This document shows positions 35,944-46,840 of a stretch of DNA of 64,000 nucleotides, one piece after another. Each line of letters opens with the position of its first letter. The first letter of the stretch is position 1. The stretch is from contig CM060692.1 in assembly GCA_030686995.1 (NCBI GenBank), positions 13,125,465-13,189,464 of the forward strand, in the 5' to 3' direction. The notes beneath the pieces were generated by a model. The model was not told where the DNA came from. It saw nothing but the letters and a program-made list of their open reading frames with translations, and made no database searches. The position numbers were made by a program, and so were the translations under genes. The stretch comes from Artemisia argyi (taxonomy: Eukaryota; Streptophyta; Magnoliopsida; Asterales; Asteraceae).

Positions 35944-36368
35944 ATAACTTATTCTTTATGTGCAGGATCATCCACTCAAGAACATGGGTAATAAAGATAC
36001 ATTTGACAGTGGATGCTCAGAGTACAAGTTGGGTTATAAAGAACCCTTGTCTATGTTTGAAAGAGAAATGTATATCAATCTATTTCCAGCCAGAATTGAA
36101 GATTGGAGGATCAACAGTGATAAATGTGGTAAAGTCCATAAAATAACTAGAGCTAATGGAACATCTGAGAGTTTCAAGAACATGGAATCATTAGTGAAGT
36201 CTTGTGATAGAGAAGACTTGGACACTTTATGGAAGCTGGTTCAACTGGACCTTATGACTCCAGGGAATGCTGATGTAAAGGCCCAAGAACTATTTTTGGA
36301 GCTCAAAAGATTCTATGAACCAACTCCTACAGATGTGTATTGGAACTTTCCAATCCAAGAAAGAAAAT
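35944..36368 (+). pseudogene. Protease stub fused to copia tail domain, part 1 (copia A)
   Basis: The frame (35960 on) has FDSGCSEYK, resembling the copia protease D-S-G motif, but the usual following segment, integrase, RT and RNase H are absent. It passes within about 50 codons into ITRANGTSESFKNMESLV and REDLDTLWKLV, then LKRFYEPTPTDVYW. The latter matches a C-terminal tail domain seen in long Asteraceae copia polyproteins. Pol has therefore been deleted between them. The reading is cut at 36369 by the Athila-like insertion and resumes at 41816. Confidence 0.6.
36365..36368. repeat. TSD AAAT(T) of the Athila-like element (right copy 41816-41819)
   Basis: AAAAT precedes TGATAAG at 36369 and AAATT follows the LTR end at 41815. 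Because T is shared with the LTR start, 4 or 5 bp are possible. Confidence 0.65.
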
Positions 36369-37828
36369 TGATAAGGCAAAAAGTGTACCGCTTTTAGGGG
36401 GTCATTTAAGCCCAAATTCATGATTAATTAATCAATTATTGCCCTAAATCATTCCTTTTGTCATTTTAGGAACTTTTGAGAAGAAATCTGGAAAAGGAAG
36501 CATTTTGGACGTTTTTGGAGCGATTAAGTGAAGAAAACGGCAAAGTCTCAAAATCCTTGCTGGGAACAGTACCTGACGACGTCAAGACTCTACAAGTGAT
36601 GGCGTCAAGCTTGGAAAAAGAGGTGGATATGGAGAATACACATGACGGCCCAGAACTATTTCAATTATAAATTTCCTGACGGCGTCACCAAGGCCGTCAG
36701 GGTCATTTTGCAAGAGATGGCCTCGAGCAATATTTCTACATGACGGCGTCAAGACTGGATCCAGGCAATACGACCCTTAATTTGGCGGCGAGTTGACGGC
36801 GTCACAAGCTAAAACGTGACGCCGTCAGGATGTAAAATCTATATATATTTTTCCAAATTTTCATTGTTAAGAGTGGAACATTAAGAGGGACTATGTATGG
36901 GATATTAGGGCATAAACCCTAGCCATTTTTACAGCTTTTTCAAGGGTTCCAACCCCTTGATTCTTCCATGTTCAATTGAAGATAAGTACATATACAAATC
37001 ATTCAATATGTCTATATGTTGTGTGATTATATCTTACGCTTGTCTTCTCTTTAACGTGCTAGGCTAGGTTTTTATTGTGTTTGCTTAGATGTAGTGAAAC
37101 CTAGATGTTAATTATTGGTTGATGGTTTGTTTATAATTGTCTTGGATGATTGAATTCGATGTTAGGCTTAAGAAAACTAGCAAACTTGCAACTGGTAACT
37201 TGCTTGAACGTCTTAAGAAACATGATCAGAGGTGTACTATGATTTATTGGTTGTATTTAATGCGTAGGCAACTTCTAGAGATACTACGTTAGGAGCTAGT
37301 AGTCGGCTCGACCTAGATTGAAGTGGAAGCCTATAGAGTTAGGGAATATCGTACACGGCCCTACGACTAGTATTAAGGAATATAACCCGTCATCCATGCA
37401 ATTGTAACAAGCTAATCAACCAGAAAAAGATATCTAGGGAGTAATGAAATCTAGGTAAAGACATTTTCTCTCATTATTGTTTCCACCACTACTACTTTAA
37501 GTTTTATTTTATTTTATTTTGATTGCATCTTTAGTTAATTGGGTTAGTTGGCTAGTAACTAATTCCGCCCACTCCTTCAAAACCGAGATTTTTACCTGCT
37601 TTCTAAAAAAATATAAAAATACAAAAAGAATCATCCCTCACCTTTAGACCTAGTTTAGTAGAATTTTTAATCCTAGCGAACACTACTCCTGAGTTGAATG
37701 ATCAATCCCCCGGTACTTGTCACTATACTATACTACAACGATCAGGTACACTGCCTGGCGGCGATTACAAGCTTCTCAAGATCCCTCGAGAGGTAAAACC
37801 TTTTGTGAGGGTACAATCCCGCACATCA
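36369..37828 (+). repeat. 5' LTR of the Athila-like element
   Basis: TGATAAGGC to GCACATCA, 1460 bp. The U3 part has five perfect TGACGNCGTCA palindromes. The small ORF 36476-36670 is not supported. Confidence 0.9.
36574..36827 (+). promoter_or_regulatory. TGACGNCGTCA palindrome array in the 5' Athila-like LTR
   Basis: Perfect 11-bp palindromes at 36574 (N=A), 36677, 36741 and 36794 (N=G) and 36817 (N=C), a near copy TGATGGCGTCA at 36597, and half sites TGACGG at 36643 and CCGTCA near 36693. TGACG is the core bound by plant TGA-type bZIP factors (as-1 elements). This array probably acts as an enhancer (inference). Confidence 0.65.
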
Positions 37829-37834
37829 AGTTTT

Positions 37835-37853
37835 TAGCGCCGCAGCCCGGGGA
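37835..37853 (+). other. PBS of the Athila-like element (tRNA-Asp type)
   Basis: TAGCGCCGCAGCCCGGGGA six bases after the LTR end. It resembles the TGGCGCCGTTGCCGGGGA site used by Athila elements (complementary to tRNA-Asp), with a few changes. Confidence 0.75.
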
Positions 37854-38014
37854 GTAGTTATTGTCTAGTTTAGAATTTCTTTTTATTAGGTCTACTTGCT
37901 AGATTCCTTTCTAGTGAGATTTTTATTTTTCTTTTTATTAGCTTTCTTGTAGTCTATCTCTTCTTTGTGTCTTTGTTCATAAAAACCTTTCCATTGGCTC
38001 TTCCGTTCACCATT

Positions 38015-38521
38015 ATGGAGAACGCGAATCCACCATACTACCAACCACGAAATTCACCCACTCCAAATGACATCTTGATGTTTAAACAACATGAAGATGA
38101 ACCTATCTATGATGCATGGACTCGTTTTAAATATTTACTCCGAAAAGTCTCTCATCATAATTTCGATCTTCGGTCCCAAATTGAAATATTTTACCATCGT
38201 GTTGACCACTATACCAAAATGGACATTGACCATGCCGCGGATGGGGACCTTTGGGGATTAAGTGCTGAAGAAGCATGGGAAGCCATAGAGGATTGTGCCC
38301 AACTCACCAAAAAGTTGGACAACCCAACAAACATTGTTACAGATCAATTGATCACGAGTTTGAGGGAACAAGCAAGAAGTTTGTTTGGGGATAATAAGCC
38401 TATAGATGAGATGCCTAGGTGCATGGAGTAGTTTGATTCCACCATAATAGAAGATGAACACATAGGTAATCTAGATACAATGGAGGATGAGGTGGATAAT
38501 CCAAGCCCACAAAGTAACTGA
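38015..38521 (+). pseudogene. Partial gag of the Athila-like element
   Basis: ATG at 38015 starts MENANPPYYQPRNSPTPND. Conserved Athila gag features follow: DEPIYDAWTRFKYLLRKVSH, IEIFYHRVDHYTKMDIDHAA, and LSAEEAWEAIEDCAQ. A TAG at 38429 interrupts it; the frame continues STIIEDEHIGNLDTMEDEVD to a TGA at 38519. The C-terminal half of gag and all of pol are missing. The start is chosen because the upstream ATG (37967) lies in leader sequence. Confidence 0.8.
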
Positions 38522-38731
38522 TGAGTGCTTATTCACACATCTTTTTTAGACCTTAATTCAGACCAAAAACACAAAATACTAACCAAAAATGCCAAGAGAA
38601 TGCATGTTTTTGTATTTGTGTATGTGCAGGTACGGATATGAGAAAAATGAATGAAAACAAAGCAAAACCGACAAAAACGCAAAATACTAACCACAAAGTA
38701 ACTGATGAGTGCTTATTCACACATCTTTTTA
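38506..38731. repeat. Duplicated ~44-bp segment in the Athila-like element
   Basis: CCACAAAGTAACTGATGAGTGC and the following bases to CACATCTTTTTAG occur at about 38506-38549 and 38688-38731. Short filler-like sequence lies between. The first copy includes the gag stop. This looks like a duplication at a deletion or repair junction where pol was lost. Confidence 0.8.
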
Positions 38732-39737
38732 GTGAACATTAGGGATAATGTTCAGCGTAAGTGTAAGGGGAGGGTAAATAATGATACCTTAGAGGATACA
38801 ATTGCACTTAAGTTTGTTTGTTTGATAGTAGGTGTGTAATAAAACTGAGAAAAATAATTGTTAGGGCAATTTTAGCGCCAAATTTAAAATTTTTTGTAGC
38901 ATTTAGGAGTGAAGCTTTAGCCTTAATGAGCGTCTCATGAATAGGAGTTGTATGACTAGCACAAAAAACCGTACCACAAAGAAAAAGTTTCCACCCAAAT
39001 ATGTGAGGTTCGCCTTTAGATTTGTTAGGAAAAGCATTAATTATTAGTGCTTATGAGTGTGCCGGTAGTATTTAGATTCCAGAACTTACGTTAGTGATGC
39101 ATCCCGAGACCGCTAGTGAGACTACATTCGTGTAGTTAGGATCTACTACATGATAAGAGGCATTAGGATCACCCTTGTGTTAAACCCGTATCATAAATTA
39201 CTTGACCAATGAAGTCATAATTATTTGAATATAAAGTCAACTAATTTCTCCCACACCTTTGCGATGTACTCATTTTTAGTACACGATACCCCTAGTACAA
39301 CCCTCCGAGCCTATCTTTTTCGTTTCTAAATTTAAGCATCTTACTTAAAGATAGAATTTGTTACAATCCACCCAAATGTGCAACCAAATCGCCTTAGCCT
39401 TCCTTGTATGCACTCATCTTTAGTGCATTATTGTTATTTGTTAAACCCTTAGTTAATTGTCTAATTGGTTACATGGTTGCTAAGTTGAGTCATATCTTGT
39501 ACATATTATTTTGGGAGGATTGGGACTCATAGGTAAAGTACTAGTGATATGGAGTAATGGGGAAGACGTCAATTATTACCCCCGTATGTGCGTTAATATT
39601 TAAAAGTACTCCAAGTGTTTTGATTATCTTGATTCTAGTCATAGAATAGTTGATTGTAAAGTATGTAAAAGTTCAAGTGTAAGGGGGACACAAATCCCCT
39701 ATGATGTATCATTTTGGATGGCAGGGCAAGAGTGTAT

Positions 39738-39782
<45 letters not shown>

Positions 39783-40355
39783 GTGTTTATATAAAAAAAG
39801 AGAGAAAAACATACGGACTACCATCCTGTTTCACTTTTATATTTGTTTCATAGTTTTATAGTTTTGATTAGCTTAAGTCGAGTCGAGTCTTGGCTTAGCA
39901 ATGCCATATTATACATGTAATTAACAAGATGATTAACTCGCCACCAGTAAATATTTCCTTTATCCAACAAAACCGTGTTTATCATATCCCTACACCTCAC
40001 GTTATAACCCTTTTAAAAGACCTCTTTGATAGTTTATCCTAGATGCTTACGCCAAGTGGTGGAGGTTTGATCCTTTCCCAAGCCTATGGTAATCTATTTG
40101 CTATGACAGGTAGTGAGAGATGTTTTCCATTTCCATATTTTGATATATACTTTATTACACCCGGGAGATGTGAGTATCTAAAGACTATTTGTGAGGTGCT
40201 AGTGTATAACCTCCGTGCTTGTTTTTGGTTTTAAGTGGAATAATTATTTGTTGTGATTACTTTTATATTAGTGTGAAATGACCCCTAGCTTGTATTTTGA
40301 TTAGAATTAAAGCTCATATGCTTGAGGACAAGCAAATCTCAAGTGTTAGGGTATT
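38732..40355 (+). other. 3' non-coding region of the Athila-like element
   Basis: About 1.6 kb with no coding frame of note (the 63-residue ORF at 40043 is unsupported). It holds a 42-base A-run (39740-39781) and ends with the Athila-style lead-in to the 3' LTR (GAGGACAAGCAAATCTCAAG, then TGTTAGGGTATT) as PPT region. Confidence 0.6.
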
Positions 40356-41815
40356 TGATAAGCTAAAAAGTGTACCGCTTTTAGGGGGTCATTTAAGCCC
40401 GAATTCGTGATTATTTGATCAATTATTGCCCTAAATTGTTCCTTTTGTCATTTTAGGTACTTTTGAGAAGAAATCTGGAAAAGGAAGCATTTTGGACGTT
40501 TTTGGAGTGATTAAGTGAAGAAAACAGCAAAGTCTCAAAATCCTTGCTGGGAACAGTACCTGACGACGTCAAGACTCTACAAGTGACAGCGTCAAGCTTG
40601 GCAAAAGAGGTGGATATGGAGAATACACATGACGGCCCAGAACTATTTCAAGTATAAATTTCCTGACGGCGTCACCAAGGCCGTCAGGGTCATTTTGCAA
40701 GTGATGGCCCAGAGCAATATTTCTACATGACAGCGTCAAGACTGGATCTAGGCAATACGACCTTTAATTTGGCGGCGATTTGACGGCGTCACAAGCTAAA
40801 ACGTGACATCATCAGGATGTAAAATCTATATATATTTTTCCAAATTTTCATTGTTAAGAGTGGAACATTAAGGGGAACTTTGTGTGGAATATTAGGGCAT
40901 AAACCCTAGACATTTTTACAGCTTTTTCAAGGGTTTCAACCCCTTGATTCTTCCATGTTCAATTGAAGATAAGTACTTATTCAAATCATTCAATATGTCT
41001 ATGTGTTGTGTGATTATATCTTACGCTTGTCTTCTCTTTAACATGCTAGGCTAGGTTTTTATTATGTTTGCTTAGATGTAGTGAAACCTAGATGTTAATT
41101 ATTGGTTGATGGTTTGTTTATAATTGTCTTGGATGATTTAATTCGATGTTAGGCTTAAGAAAACTAGCAGACTTCCTATTGGTAACTTGCTTGAACATCT
41201 TAAGAAACATGATCGGAGGTGTACTACGATTTATTGGTTGTATTTAATGCGTAGGCAACTTCAAGTGATACTACGTTAGGAGCAAGTAGTCGGCTCGACC
41301 TAGATTGACTTGGAATTCTATAGAGTTAGGGAATATCGTACACGGCCCTACGACTAGTATTAAGGAATATAACCAGTCATCCATGCAATTGTAACAAGCT
41401 AATCAACCGGTAAAAGATATCTAGGGAGTAATGAAATCTAAGTAAACACATTTTCTCTCATTATTGTTTCCACCACTATTAGTTTAAGTATTATTTTATT
41501 TTACTTTGATTGCATCTTTAGTTAATTGGGTTAGTTGGCTAGCAACTATTTCGGCCCACTCCTTCAAAACCGATATTTTTACCTGCTTTCTAAAAAAATA
41601 TAAAAATGCAAAAAGAATCATCCCTCACCTTTAGACCTAGTTTAGTAGACTTTTTAATCCTGGCGAACACTACTCCTGAGTTGAACAATCAATCCCCCGG
41701 TACTTGTCACTATACTATACTACAACGATCAGGTACACTGCCTGGTGGGGATTGCAAGCTTCTCAAGATCCCTTGAGAGGTAAAACCTTTTGTGAGGGCG
41801 CAATCCCGCACATCA
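40356..41815 (+). repeat. 3' LTR of the Athila-like element
   Basis: 1460 bp, paired with 36369-37828. The palindrome array recurs at 40561-40814, with three of the six sites degraded at CpG steps (40584 TGACAGCGTCA, 40728 TGACAGCGTCA, 40804 TGACATCATCA). Confidence 0.9.
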
Positions 41816-42077
41816 AAATTTCTTATGGAAGTTCTATGCTTCATGTAATGTTCATCATCTCTCAACCAAAAGTAGTGTTGACATGTTCATGCTTGCTGAT
41901 AGTGTATATCCTCTCAGCACTGAAGTGCTTTTTGGTATGATGTCTTCCAAGCTTCAGTGTGAAGAACAAACTGATGTAGTTGACAATCTCATTCTTAGCA
42001 TAGGTGGTCAATTGCTCAATAAGATCTGTCAAGAGCTGGATGGTGAATCTCAGGCTAAGAAGAGAATAAGACATTAA
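41816..42077 (+). pseudogene. Copia A tail domain, part 2
   Basis: In the frame ending at 42077 it reads HVHHLST-like sequence, VDMFMLADSVYPLSTEVLF and SSKLQCEEQTDVVDNLIL, then a stop after KKRIRH. It matches the end of the tail domain begun before the Athila-like insertion (the VHxL...IxMLxxxxYPL segment of long Asteraceae copia polyproteins). Function unknown. Confidence 0.6.
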
Positions 42078-42605
42078 ATATTATGAAAGTTTTCACCCAA
42101 AGTTATTGCATCATTTTAAGAAACTTGCATTGTGTTTAAATAAGTCATGAATTATGGCACATTTTCTCATGAATTATTAATCATTTGATTATGTTGAAAC
42201 TAAATTTTTCATGTGCTTTTGTGTTGTTTAAGAATTTTATGCAAGAGTTTTTTCCTTAACTTTGTTTTTATCTGTTAACCCACAGCTACATTTAAAGGGA
42301 TGTTAAATGTATGATGTATAACTTTTAATTCAAAGTTATGAGTCGAATTGATGTAATGGGTTAAGACTGATAGATCTTTAAGTTAATTCAGGTCGGTCTT
42401 ATACATTATTTCTAGTTGCATAGTTGTCTCTTCTTTGTTTTAGACAAAAATTTCCAGGAAGCATAAGGATTGAAGATACATGGAAGCTTTGCTGATAATG
42501 TTCGTGTGTATAAATCAGAATTAAATTTGACCATCGGTTAAGTCTGGTGACTCAGCTTTAAGTCAAGTTGACCATTTTTAATTCTGGTAGTTAATTCATG
42601 TTACC
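42078..42605 (+). other. Copia A spacer between tail domain and third ORF
   Basis: About 530 bp, no ORF. It contains TTTAAAGGGATGTTAAATG (about 42291), which could be a PPT/LTR start, and two TTAAGTC motifs at 42538 and 42558 (20 bp apart) like those in the 5' LTR. It could be a diverged 3' LTR or an internal promoter region. It is contiguous with 52331 once the Z element is removed. Confidence 0.4.
42601..42605. repeat. TSD TTACC of the complete Z element (right copy 52326-52330)
   Basis: TTACC directly precedes TGTCACACCC at 42606 and follows TTGTGACA at 52325. It proves a single clean integration event. Confidence 0.95.
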
Positions 42606-45600
42606 TGTCACACCCCCAATTTACCTGACTTGCAGCGGAATGGAATACCTGGGGGTGTCTGTCATAGCACCACAGTTACAGTTACATTGAACGACCTAAA
42701 GTGTCGTTTGGAAAATACTGCATTTGATCATTGAAATAATTCAGAGTTTACAAAATGAGGTCCCCAAAATGTGTTGCATGTTCATGAAAAACAAGCCATA
42801 CTAGATCAAATGTTTACATAAGTGCATGAAATAATGATGAGACGCGTCGACTTCGCGACTCCATGAAGGTCCAAAATGCATGTCACATGAGCTACCTTAA
42901 TAACCTGAAATACATTGCTAAAACGTCAACACGAATGTTGGTGAATTCCATAGGTTTGTAAAATGTAATAATGTACGGCCACCACAAGTAAAAATGCAAG
43001 ATAAAAATCTCGTGAAAATTGTACAATAGCCTTAAGCTCATGACACCGAAGCTATGACTGATGAAACTGTAAGCCCCTCCCGAATGTTCTGCCGAAACAT
43101 TCAAATGTAAAAGACATGACATGCATCCGCTTACTGTTGGTATCCACTACCACGGATGGAGGCGTCACCCTCGATAGATCTATCCACTCACTCTCGCTTA
43201 GTACTTGAAATTAACGGTTCATGATGTTACAGGGGACTTTTCACATGGCAAGGTAACTTAAGCTATGTACATGTTTGAATACTTGGGCTCGTACTGAAAT
43301 GATTGATGCAATGTATTCCCCCCGTGGGATTTGAAAACAATCAAAAATGTTGAATTGAAAACGGGGCTATGAAAACTCACCTCAACTGATGAAACTGTCA
43401 TGAACTGAAATGAACCCCAATGAATAATTTGCTGCCGCAACCCAATATGATGGTACCATGAACATGTAATGAGCTGAAAAACAAGGCGCGCACACTAGCC
43501 GCAACCTAATGTGAATGATGAACGATCTACTTTAGATCATGAAATGATGTTATGAATGTCCATGCACATGTTTCCTATACCACTCTACTCTTTGGAAAAA
43601 CACTTGTATTGTCAAAAATATATAATCCAAGAATTTGGAAAATATTGCTATTAGAAAATATAAATGGCTAGTTATAATATATATACTTATATATATATAA
43701 CGTAAGTTTCCATGTAAGCGTTGAAATACTCGGGTTGTAATCCTTGAAATGATGAAAACATACTCATAATAACTAATACTACGTTAGTTATAAAGCTCGG
43801 TACTTGATATTATGTTTAGCTTAAAAATGCACTTCGTAGTTTTTGCGCCAAATTATATAAAAGCTGTCAATTATAAAAGGGTTTTAGCCGATATTCAAAC
43901 GTGTATATCTTTGTCGTTACTTGTCCGTTTTACTTGTTCTTTATATCCACGGTTACGTCTTAGTATGTAGTAATATATTTTGGAAAGCTCGGCTCCTCCG
44001 GGTTACGTCTAAAGTCTCTTTTTGTACCATGAAAAACGTCCAACAGCAACTATTTTCAGAAAAATACTTTTCGTCAACAATCTTGCAAAAATCATAACTT
44101 CTTCGTTATTAACTCTTTTCAATCCGTTCTTTCGCCTACGGATTCGTTTTTGAAAGTATTTTCTAAAAATTTTGCCAAAGTTTCCTTGGTGTTTACTGAT
44201 TTTCCAGATTTTTACAAAACGGGACAGCATGTCTAAAATAGGTTCCAAATCAAGTTTCCAAGGTTAAAAACCAATTTCTACCATCACCAATCCTCTTGTA
44301 ATCACCACATGACTAATCTAATCTTACCATACACCTTCTTAGGGTGCCATGGACTCCTAACCAAGTTATTAGAGCTAGGGGATTCATAACAAGAAAGTTA
44401 GGGTTTGTATGTTTCTTTTTAGCCAAAATAAAGTGTAGTATAGCTACTTGTACATGGTTTTTAGCATGATACTTATGTAATACATGTAAAAATAGGATGA
44501 TCCATGAAAAAATAAAGATGAAAACTTACTTGATAAAATGAGATGATTATAGGATGATTATGCTTGATGTTCTTGTGTTTTTGTTGCTTGATTCTTGATT
44601 AGGCTTGTAAAATGAACAACTTTTGTGTTTTACTTTATGAAAAATGATTACTTGATCTATGAGATCAATTATGGGTCGTGGTTTATGAAGAGAAATGGAA
44701 GAGATGAGAGAAATTTTATTCTTAGCTAAAATGTGGATTATGATTCTTGAATTTGGTAAAGTAATGTTTGTAGAGGTTTATTAGTATTTAAAATGGTTAA
44801 GTTAATGCTAGGGGTTAAAAAGGGTGTTTCATGGGCTGGTTTTGGGTGTGAAAAGGAGTAGCCAAAACGGTTTTGATCACTTAGAAAATATAGTGTAGCG
44901 TTAAGTGTTATTACGCGTTATTCGTTAAAATCGGGTACTGGTTTTATTAGAAATAAATGTTCACGAAGTATACCGGGATGAAATTAGTTATAATAATGTT
45001 AAAAACATATTAAAAATATGTTGGGTACATTTACTGAGTGATCGGGTGATTAATGTTTAGTTTTAACGAAAACCGTCGTTATATTCATACGCGTACGTTA
45101 TAAATAAAATAAATTTCCAAAATACTGCGTAACTGAATGTTATAACTTTTATGATGTTAAAATGGATATAAAAATATGTCGGGACCATTGTGGGAATATT
45201 TAGATATATTCGTCGTGTATAAACCGGGTGTTAACGTTTATTTAGAAATCATAATACGTAAAACGTTAAATATACTGAATATAGTAATTTGAAAATCCTG
45301 AGAGTGGTATAACATGTGAATGACCTACTGATGATATGCAGACTATTCCCAGTCCGTATGAAGTGTTCTTAACACTAATGAAATGAATTCGCACCTAACC
45401 CAATACGGTTACGCGAATTTGAATACCCGTAAACTAAATTTACGATGAAATGTGTAATGCACGTGAATGATGAAATCTTTTCCCGCAATGAATAGTGTTC
45501 CATGAATAGTAAAATTTACCAAAAGTTTCTCAGAATATCAAATTGACCTCGAAAACGATGAATAGTAAACTGATGAATAGTGTTTTGATGAATAGTGTTT

Positions 45601-45656
45601 GATGAATAGTGTTTTTCCAAAGTTCGGGAAATGACCTGAAATGGTGAGTTGTGACA
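42606..45656 (-). repeat. Left LTR (3' LTR in element sense) of the complete Z element
   Basis: 3051 bp, TGTCACACCC to GTTGTGACA. It lacks the G-run of the array LTRs and forms a slightly different subfamily. ATGAATAGT motifs occur at about 45489-45612. Confidence 0.92.
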
Positions 45657-46840
45657 GTCTTCCCCTCTAAATGGAACTTCGTCCCGAAGTTCAGTTTATG
45701 TTGGTCTCTGAAAATGTATTGATGAAAAGGTGATGATATTCGTGAATTCCAGCAAACTCTAACGATAGGAATTCGACTCTGTTTCAACTGTTTGACCACA
45801 CGGTCCATGATTTCTGTTGGTTCTCTTACAAGGTCTGAGATTGTCATTTGGGATGGATCCCTTCCAATGGAATCATGAGTGACTCATCTGAAAGTCATTT
45901 CTGGGGATCTGAAAATGTGAAATATGTTCGTGTAATCCTGTTGTTCTCTGACAATGTTCAAGTCTGACGGCCACTATGCCTTCTCTGTCAAAATATAAAT
46001 GGTCCAGTGTATATTGGGTTTAACTTTCCAAGTTTTCTGAATGATAACATGCATTTCCTAGGCAGAACTTTCTGCATAACTCTGCAGAACTTGAAGTTTT
46101 AATGGTTTACCACTTATTGAACTTGTAACTGATTCTTGACTTGTAGAAAATTTCTGGTTATCTCATGAATGCCTACTGAACTAATGAGTTGAGCTTTTTC
46201 TGAGTTTGGCCCATCAATCGATGGTCTGCGCTTCTTAATGTTTTAAATGTGGTACTGGTAATATATACTGCTGAATTCTGCCAGAACTCAAGTTTGTATG
46301 CTAGTTGGTCGATTCTAAAATGAATATTAAATAGTCCAATATGCTAAAGGTTCAACCTTTATTGTTATCCAATTTGTATCGTGCCAATCCAAGGCAATGC
46401 TTTTAACTTAGTTTGTTCTCCTACCTGAATCTGGATGGTTTGTTGTTCAGGATATCCAATCCAAATGATGTGTGTTATGTTCCAATCTAACTTCTGCCAG
46501 TTTCCCGTTGTTGGTGTGATAACCATTGTTGTAGATGAATTTGATTTATGTTAAATGATTAGTCCAACCATTTCTAGGGTCAATCACTCATGCTCTGAGC
46601 ATACCTTCCTATGTTTGAATTGTTCTCTCGCTTTGACCATCGTTCTGAGGGTGATAGGTGATGTTCACATCTAAATGGGTTTCTGAAGGAAATCCTGAAA
46701 TGATTACCTGAGGTCCAAGTTGAAACGGTTTCCTTAACAGGAACAACTGAAATGGGTACAATAAACCTTTGTGACTAATTCCATAACGTTCGGTCCTTCG
46801 AACTTGGCGTTATCTGTAAGGGATAGAATATAGGTAACAA
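45530..46840 (-). pseudogene. Integrase and chromodomain remnants of the complete Z element
   Basis: Minus frames include the HPQTD-like segment near 46660-46630 and the chromodomain-like end at 45847-45710. Broken by the same kinds of stops as in the array units. Confidence 0.6.

Larger units (their letters stand above)
36369..41815 (+). mobile_element. Non-autonomous Athila-like gypsy element
   Basis: Two LTRs of 1460 bp each (36369-37828, 40356-41815) flank 2527 bp of internal sequence. PBS is of the Athila type, gag is partial and pol is absent. It is inserted in the copia A tail ORF. Full Athila elements have internal regions of several kilobases, so this is a deletion derivative. LTRs differ by scattered substitutions, many at CpG sites (a few percent by eye). 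Confidence 0.85.
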
